Shown: positions 60,101 to 64,000 of the stretch, piece after piece | How positions within the stretch are numbered: position 1 is the first letter of the stretch | Layout of the letters: each line of letters opens with the position of its first letter | NCBI GenBank assembly: GCA_023511875.1 | Contig: JAIMAQ010000001.1 | Coordinates: 372,001 to 436,000, forward strand | DNA length: 64,000 bases | Reading direction: 5' to 3' | Source of the DNA: Thermoflavifilum sp. | Lineage (GTDB): Bacteria; Bacteroidota; Bacteroidia; Chitinophagales; Chitinophagaceae | Program-made: the position numbers and the translations under genes | The notes under the pieces: generated by a model | Databases searched by the model: none | What the model was told of the DNA's origin: nothing | Seen by the model: only the letters and a program-made list of their open reading frames with translations

Positions 60101-61381
60101 GGTCGAATTGCGCGCGGCTGGATTATTGACAATGTTTGCGTATTCATCATTCGCATCGTTTTGTGGAAGTGGTAAGTTGGTCAGGGAATGAATATTCGGG
60201 TTAAAAGGTTGATATTCCCCAAGGTCCATAAGTCCCACTACTTCTCGGGCATTGGTGGTAGCACCCGATTTATTGGTTACCCATACTTCAATACGGGTGA
60301 TGTAGACTTGCGATTTCACTACAGGCAGATCAGACATAGCTTCTGCAAAATGATCATGGAAATATTGCGCCAGCAAAAAATGTTGATTTTCCATGTATTG
60401 ATCGGCATGTATGCCGAAGGTGCGTGTTTGCGAGCCATTATGAATAGTAATCGTTTGTTTTTGAGAGCGTTGATTCGATAGAATGGTGGTAACAGAAAGT
60501 CGGCCAAATTGCAATTGGGTTTTGATGCCGAAAAGCGATTGTACTCCTGTGATCAGTGAGCTTCGCAGCGGGAAACTTACGTTGCCTGCTTCAATTTTGC
60601 GGATAATCTGGTCGTCATCGCCAGTATATTCGAGTCGAACTTGTTTTTCAAAATCGTATACCGATTGGGTGTTATAGTTGGTGGTGATTTTTAGTTTACT
60701 ACCAATTTGCCCGAGCACATTCATGTTGATGTTCATGTTAAAATCAAATCCTCCCGTTTTACGAGCGCGTTCAGGCAGGGTAAGGTTTTGATAGTTTTGT
60801 CCCTGATAGCCAAAAGTGAGGTCGATATTGCCTTGTGGACGGATGTTGGCTTCAGTGCCGCCAAAGATGCGGTTAAACAATTTAGCTCCTCGGTAAAGGG
60901 TAGGCGTGCTATCGGTGCGGTTGAGCTGATCGAGTAGCAACGAATGCTGCATCCAGTAGCGGTTTTCTTGTTGACGACTTTCGAGTTCGTAAAACTGATC
61001 GAAGCTTAAGGTGGTAGGGAAACGATAGTATTGGTTACCAATTTTTTCCATTAGCACGTATTGGCGCGTGAGGGGGTCATATTCTACAACTTTCTGGATG
61101 TTTGTAGGGTCGTGGAGATCGAGTGTGGGAGAAGAGGAGTCGGGTAAAAGTGAAATATGGCTATCTTGTAACTTCGCCCAGGGGGGCAAGGAATCGACAG
61201 GGGTAGTATCGTTGACGAAATGAGTATAGGATTTATTGGGCAATAATACGCTTTCCGATGCATGATGGGCTAAGGCAAGCCTTGCTCTGCTGCCCAACGT
61301 TATCATCAACAGCATCCAGCAAATCGTTACGTATTTCGGTTGATGTTTGCTCATGATGCCAGCTACATAACATGATTTCAA
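54182..61381 (-). CDS. sprA: T9SS outer-membrane translocon / gliding motility protein SprA
   Basis: 2,399-aa single ORF with RGAKLFNRIFGGTEANIRPQGNIDLTFGYQGQN..., GTVFIDDFEGAVSGYDL, VWCDEMRLSDLDEHGGYAAVGRVDLQLADLG; adjacent to ruvA. Likely start 61354 (MSKHQPKYVT). Confidence 0.95.
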   Translation of the reverse strand: MKSCYVAGIMSKHQPKYVTICWMLLMITLGSRARLALAHHASESVLLPNKSYTHFVNDTTPVDSLPPWAKLQDSHISLLPDSSSPTLDLHDPTNIQKVVEYDPLTRQYVLMEKIGNQYYRFPTTLSFDQFYELESRQQENRYWMQHSLLLDQLNRTDSTPTLYRGAKLFNRIFGGTEANIRPQGNIDLTFGYQGQNYQNLTLPERARKTGGFDFNMNINMNVLGQIGSKLKITTNYNTQSVYDFEKQVRLEYTGDDDQIIRKIEAGNVSFPLRSSLITGVQSLFGIKTQLQFGRLSVTTILSNQRSQKQTITIHNGSQTRTFGIHADQYMENQHFLLAQYFHDHFAEAMSDLPVVKSQVYITRIEVWVTNKSGATTNAREVVGLMDLGEYQPFNPNIHSLTNLPLPQNDANDEYANIVNNPAARNSTTVITALQALGLQPVQDFEKTYARKLDSTEYTVNRQLGYISLNRPLQPDEVLAVAFQYTYNGKVYQVGEFSQDVPPDPNTANPKILFLKLLKATSAQPRLPIWQLMMKNIYAIGDYQINRDNFVLNIYYQDPGGGEKRYLPDAQGSYQGAPLLSILNLDRLNNQNDPQPDGQFDFLPGYTINPQKGWIIFPELQPFGKDLLKAFPNDPSVASKYLYQQLYDSTKTIAEQFPQYNRYVIRGTYQSSSSSDIFLGAFNIPPGSVTVTAGGQILTENVDYTIDYSLGRLKIINQAILNSGVPINVQFENNALYGQQSRNYAGIRFDYTVNDKLTLGATVVHMGERPYFTNVSYGEDPISNTIVGLDANYRAELPGLTHWLDRLPHYATTTPSYINATGEVARLFPGHSKLINYNGQGTVFIDDFEGAVSGYDLKFPYNSWALASTPVDATDSTGRVLFPEATLTDSLPYGYNRAKIAWYTIEQSLVDGGPGTPSYLKENKDLLSDLYIRPVFQKEVFPNRTTDFGQSYINTFDLAYFPTERGPYNYVTSPSQLTPDGHLLNPASRWGGIMRALDITDFEAANIAYVEFWVLDPFLNNPNSKGGYLYINLGDVSEDIQKDGKLFFENGLPYPPDLNKVDSSVWGYVPRYPVQITNAFDNDPAARPYQDVGYDGLSDDEEKRYYQAYLNQLLANFGPNSAVYQHALRDPSNDDYHYYRGADYDAEKLSVVDRYKDFNNPDGNSPVSQGKSLYSTAATNYPETEDLNHDNTLNETEQYYQYRIHLVPNMQVGQNFIVDKQTTTVQLYNGKQATETWYEFRIPIRQYDHKVGNISDFRSIRFMRMFLTGFTDSVILRFATLQLVRDQWRQYNYSLQYPNVPIDTLNGTTQFTISAVNIEENASRYPIPYVSPPGVQRQQLISTNNVNLLSNEQSLSLKVINLQDGDARAVFKDLGGMDMRRYKTLRMFVHAEAADNPNSLHNGDVQLIIRLGSDFVSNYYEYRIPLQITPWGSTSPLTIWPDSNDVALDLAALTQLKQQRNLSGAPVNIPFTQVDSYGRVMAVVGNPNLGQVTEAMIGILNPKKDSLNSRDDGLPKSVEVWCDEMRLSDLDEHGGYAAVGRVDLQLADLGTVSISGSMHTVGFGSVDQSVNERFLDNYHQFNAATSLQLGKLLPQHWGLVLPVYAGYSQEVSNPEYDPYDLDIRLKDKLKTAPTRTARDSILAQAQTFTSIKTINFTNVRIMQPGHQVRFPWDIQNFDISYSFNQTLNHNPLIQGDLLNRHRFGLGYTYNGQERFFTPFQHWLHGKSRYLSWLRDFNFNPIPALIGFRADINRQYEMIRIRNIGGDPYGIPPIYNKYFTFDRYYNLQWDLTHSLNLNFSAINNARIDEPAGALDTKAKQDTVWQNFLRLGRTTMYSHTATLSYTLPLNKFPILDWINARAAYSASYQWIAASRLAMSYGNNLNNAMQRQLNMEMDFNRLYNKWKFLRLINQPALPNSDSSQSLAASPFLKALLKPLLSVKRISINYNETGATSLPGYLDSTKILGQNLNPLVPGLPFAFGYQPDSSWLNHFAARGLLSRDTTFNIQYQQNFTQQLNVQASLEPYRDLRIDLLMTQSFSKTHTELFKDTSSNTPFVHLNPYDAGGFQISFIALKTLFAPINNVTGISQTFLHFERYRAIISQRLGKLNPYTHGQPNPQDPAYTLGYGRYAQDVLIPAFLAAYTGKDPNSIGLLKTSNTNIRSNPFSRYFPRPNWQLSYTGLSRLPFLKNVFSNVVITHAYSGLLSMNSFTSNLFYEDPLHIGYPGFIDTVSGNYIPYFAVPNITIQEQLAPLIGVDMTFTNGYNVNIQWKKSRTLSLSLIDYQLTEMRSSEIDFSSSFRIRKFSIPGLVDKNGQKITNDLNFRIDLAFRNDKTANNLLDANQVIPTSGQKVIRISPSIDYVVNNRLNLHFFYDRQQTIPVISTAYPITNTQAGLTLRFVLQ

Positions 61382-61536
61382 TAAGCTTTACTGGGTGTGG
61401 TCAACACGAGGCTATAGCCGAAATAAGCAAAGCAAAAAATGGGGTTACAGCAGTAAATGAAGTACAAAATTTTTTGAGGTAAACACATAGTCATTGGGTT
61501 TGGAATAGCAATGGGCTTTCTGGCAACAACAGGGTA

Positions 61537-62130
61537 TTAGGCATATTTTAGAGAGCGTTTAATTAAATCTTCCAGGCTTTCTGGGGATTTTTCTTTTATG
61601 GCCTTGCTCACTGCTGCTTCCGCTACCTGTTTTGCAATGCCCAGTGCTATCAATGCATTTAACGCATCACGGGTAATAGTATTGTGTATAGGTTGTAAAC
61701 GGGTTTCATTTTCTATGGTTTGAGGTTTCATCTGCAATATTTTATCCTTCAACTCCAAGATAATTCGTTTGGCTGTTTTTGGGCCTATACCTTTTACCGA
61801 CGATAGTGCGTGTTCGTCTTCGGTGAGCAGCGCTTGTTGTATTTCTTCTGGGGTAAGTCGGGAAAGAATCATTCGCGCCGTAGCAGCTCCTATGCCCGAA
61901 ACACTGATCAGCAAACGAAAGATTTCTTTTTCTTCCCATTGATAAAACCCAAATAGCAAATGTGCATCTTCCTGAATATGCAGGTATGTGTAGAGTTTAC
62001 AGGTGTCGAGGTTAGCGATTTGCGAATAGGTGTTGAGGCTGATCTGTAATTCATAACCTACGCCATGCACGTCCAGGTGAATAAGTGCTGGAGAACGATA
62101 GGTGATCTTCCCCGTGAGGTAAGCAAACAT
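61537..62130 (-). CDS. ruvA: Holliday junction branch migration protein RuvA
   Basis: MFAYLTGKITYRSPALIHLDVHGVGYELQIS; LLISVSGIGAATARMILS; SVKGIGPKTAKRIILELKDK. Start at the internal Met of the 62190 ORF. Confidence 0.96.
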   Translation of the reverse strand: MFAYLTGKITYRSPALIHLDVHGVGYELQISLNTYSQIANLDTCKLYTYLHIQEDAHLLFGFYQWEEKEIFRLLISVSGIGAATARMILSRLTPEEIQQALLTEDEHALSSVKGIGPKTAKRIILELKDKILQMKPQTIENETRLQPIHNTITRDALNALIALGIAKQVAEAAVSKAIKEKSPESLEDLIKRSLKYA

Positions 62131-62221
62131 GAAGTGGGTATTTAATTCTTTAGGCAAAATACATGCTTTTATGCATATCCAACCGAGCATTCGTCAAAGA
62201 AATCTGGCTAAAGGCGGTGTA

Positions 62222-62253
62222 TTGACCATTTCCCAATTATTCGATTAACTTTG
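62222..62253 (+). promoter_or_regulatory. Candidate fabH promoter TTG-N21-TAACTTTG
   Basis: TTG at 62222-62224 and exact TAnnTTTG at 62246-62253, 34 nt before the fabH ATG; fits the Bacteroidota consensus. Confidence 0.65.
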
Positions 62254-62287
62254 CCCGATTATTTTTATCCTATATTTTTCATGACAC

Positions 62288-63286
62288 ATGCATTCTGTTA
62301 AAGCTGCTATTACTGCCATAGGGGGTTATGTTCCCGATTATGTTCTCACCAATCAAGAGCTTGAGCAAATTGTAGATACTACCGATGAATGGATTACTAC
62401 GCGAACGGGCATTAAAGAACGGCGCATTCTAAAAGAGCCAGGCAAGGCCACATCCGATATGGGAGTGGAAGCCGTGAAGCGCCTTTGTGCGAAAAGAGGT
62501 ATAGATCCGGCTGAGATTGAATTGTTGATTTGCAGCACTACTACGCCCGATATGGTTTTTCCAGCCACGGCCAATTTGATTTGTCATAAGGTGGGAGCAA
62601 AAAACGCCTGGGGGTTTGACCTGGCAGCTGCGTGTTCGGGGTTTTTATATGGATTAGCCACAGGAGCGCAGTTTATCGAATCGGGTAGATTTCGTAAAGT
62701 AGTGGTGGTGGGTGCCGATAAGATGAGCAGCATTGTAGATTATCAAGACCGAACCACTTGTATTTTGTTTGGCGATGGTGCAGGAGCTGTTTTGTTAGAG
62801 CCCAATGAAGAAGGTTTGGGTGTACAAGATTTTTTGTTGAAATCTGATGGTATAGGATGCCAGCATCTGCATATGAAGGCCGGTGGTTCACTTCGGCCAG
62901 CAAGCATTGAAACCGTGATGAATCGCGAGCATTTTGTGTATCAAGAAGGTAAGGCCGTGTTTAAGTTTGCCGTAGTAGATATGGCCGAGGTGGCTTATGA
63001 GGTGATGCAACGCAACCAGCTTACTGCTGAGGATATTGCCTGGCTGGTTCCCCATCAGGCCAATAAGCGCATTATCGATGCCACCGCCCATCGTATGAAC
63101 CTGCCCCCAGAGAAAGTGATGCTCAACATCCAGCGATATGGGAATACTACTGCAGCCACCATACCGCTATGCTTGTGGGATTATGAGCAACAGCTAAAGC
63201 GCGGAGATAAGCTTATTGTGGCCGCCTTTGGAGGAGGCTTTACCTGGGGTGCGTTGTATTTGATATGGGCTTATGATCCGCATTGA
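62288..63286 (+). CDS. fabH: 3-oxoacyl-ACP synthase III FabH
   Basis: [85 protein letters not shown]. Confidence 0.97.
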   Translation: MHSVKAAITAIGGYVPDYVLTNQELEQIVDTTDEWITTRTGIKERRILKEPGKATSDMGVEAVKRLCAKRGIDPAEIELLICSTTTPDMVFPATANLICHKVGAKNAWGFDLAAACSGFLYGLATGAQFIESGRFRKVVVVGADKMSSIVDYQDRTTCILFGDGAGAVLLEPNEEGLGVQDFLLKSDGIGCQHLHMKAGGSLRPASIETVMNREHFVYQEGKAVFKFAVVDMAEVAYEVMQRNQLTAEDIAWLVPHQANKRIIDATAHRMNLPPEKVMLNIQRYGNTTAATIPLCLWDYEQQLKRGDKLIVAAFGGGFTWGALYLIWAYDPH

Positions 63287-63300
63287 GGGATGATTGTACA

Positions 63301-64000
63301 TTATCCCGTCCATTCATACATTTTACCAGGCAAGCTGCGTACATAACCCTCTAATTCTAATTGCAATAGCACAGCAGCGGCCTCCGTGGTGGGTAGCCCA
63401 CACAATTGATAGATCTCTTCTACATGGCGAAGGTTTTTAGTGCCAAATAGGTCTACGATGGCTTGTTCGGCTGGATTCCATTCTCGGAACAAGCTTCGGG
63501 GCATTGTATTCATTTGCTGGCGTGGATCTTTCCAGCCCAACTCTAGGGCAATATCTTCGGCAGAGCTCACTAAAACAGCTATTTGATTGCGGATTAAGGC
63601 CAGGCATCCCCTGGAATGCACATCTATGGTGCGCCCTGGTAAGGCCATCACCGTGCGATGATAGCCAGCCGCCAAATGGGCCGTAATCATAGAGCCACCG
63701 CTGAGATCGGTTTCGATGATTAAAGTAGCTTCGCTGAGTCCGGCGATGATGCGGTTTCGGCGGGGAAAATGCTCTTTTTCTGGTTTAACGCCGGGTGCGA
63801 ATTCGCTTAGCCAGCCTCCAGTAGCCAACATTTGTTTAGCTGTTTCGGTATGTTGAGGGGGGTAAATTTGGTCTAAGCCATGAGCCAGCACAGCCGTAGT
63901 GGGCAGATTGTACTTTAATGCAGCACGGTGCGCTGCAATATCGATTCCATAGGCGAGACCGCTCACAATCCACGGTTGATATTTTTGGAGTGCCTCAATA
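63301..64000 (-). CDS. dprA: DNA processing protein DprA, partial (runs off the right edge)
   Basis: SGLAYGIDIAAHRAALKYNLPTTAVLAHGLDQIYPPQH...; FPRRNRIIAGLSEATLIIETDLSGGSMITAHLA; winged-helix-like C-terminus. Confidence 0.94.
   Translation of the reverse strand, partial: IEALQKYQPWIVSGLAYGIDIAAHRAALKYNLPTTAVLAHGLDQIYPPQHTETAKQMLATGGWLSEFAPGVKPEKEHFPRRNRIIAGLSEATLIIETDLSGGSMITAHLAAGYHRTVMALPGRTIDVHSRGCLALIRNQIAVLVSSAEDIALELGWKDPRQQMNTMPRSLFREWNPAEQAIVDLFGTKNLRHVEEIYQLCGLPTTEAAAVLLQLELEGYVRSLPGKMYEWTG

Noticed and set aside
1-64000. CRISPR arrays, transposases/integrases, prophage genes, toxin-antitoxin or defence systems
   Set aside because: Searched by eye across the ORF track and intergenic gaps; no spaced repeats, recombinase motifs or defence-family proteins seen. 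The region is core genome.

Overview
This 64 kb window looks like a compact, vertically inherited chromosomal segment from a Bacteroidota member, probably Chitinophagaceae-like. The lineage is inferred from SprA, a T9SS type B sorting domain, DUF6427/DUF4835/DUF4296-type proteins, the futalosine menaquinone genes and TAnnTTTG promoter elements. It is almost entirely housekeeping: dsbD (partial), purQ, fabD, folE/PTPS, mqnB/mqnD, photolyase, a bamD-rpoZ-coaBC-DUF4835 block, a complete mraZ-to-ftsZ division/cell-wall (dcw) cluster, kup, pabB, purA, relA/spoT, tRNA-Leu(UAG), tig-clpP-clpP-clpX, a Cys/Met-metabolism PLP enzyme, lipase/SemiSWEET, guaB, a PKD surface protein, sprA, ruvA, fabH and dprA (partial). 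I see no mobile element, prophage, CRISPR array, defence island or biosynthetic cluster. I did not find a convincing undescribed multigene system. The leads worth a second look are local: a 10-bp-phased MraZ-box array, an unexplained inverted repeat in the bamD/mraZ intergenic region, two intact tandem clpP genes, a His-rich tail on trigger factor, a lineage-type charged disordered protein with a palindrome upstream, a eukaryote-like PTPS next to folE, and several start-codon/promoter oddities.
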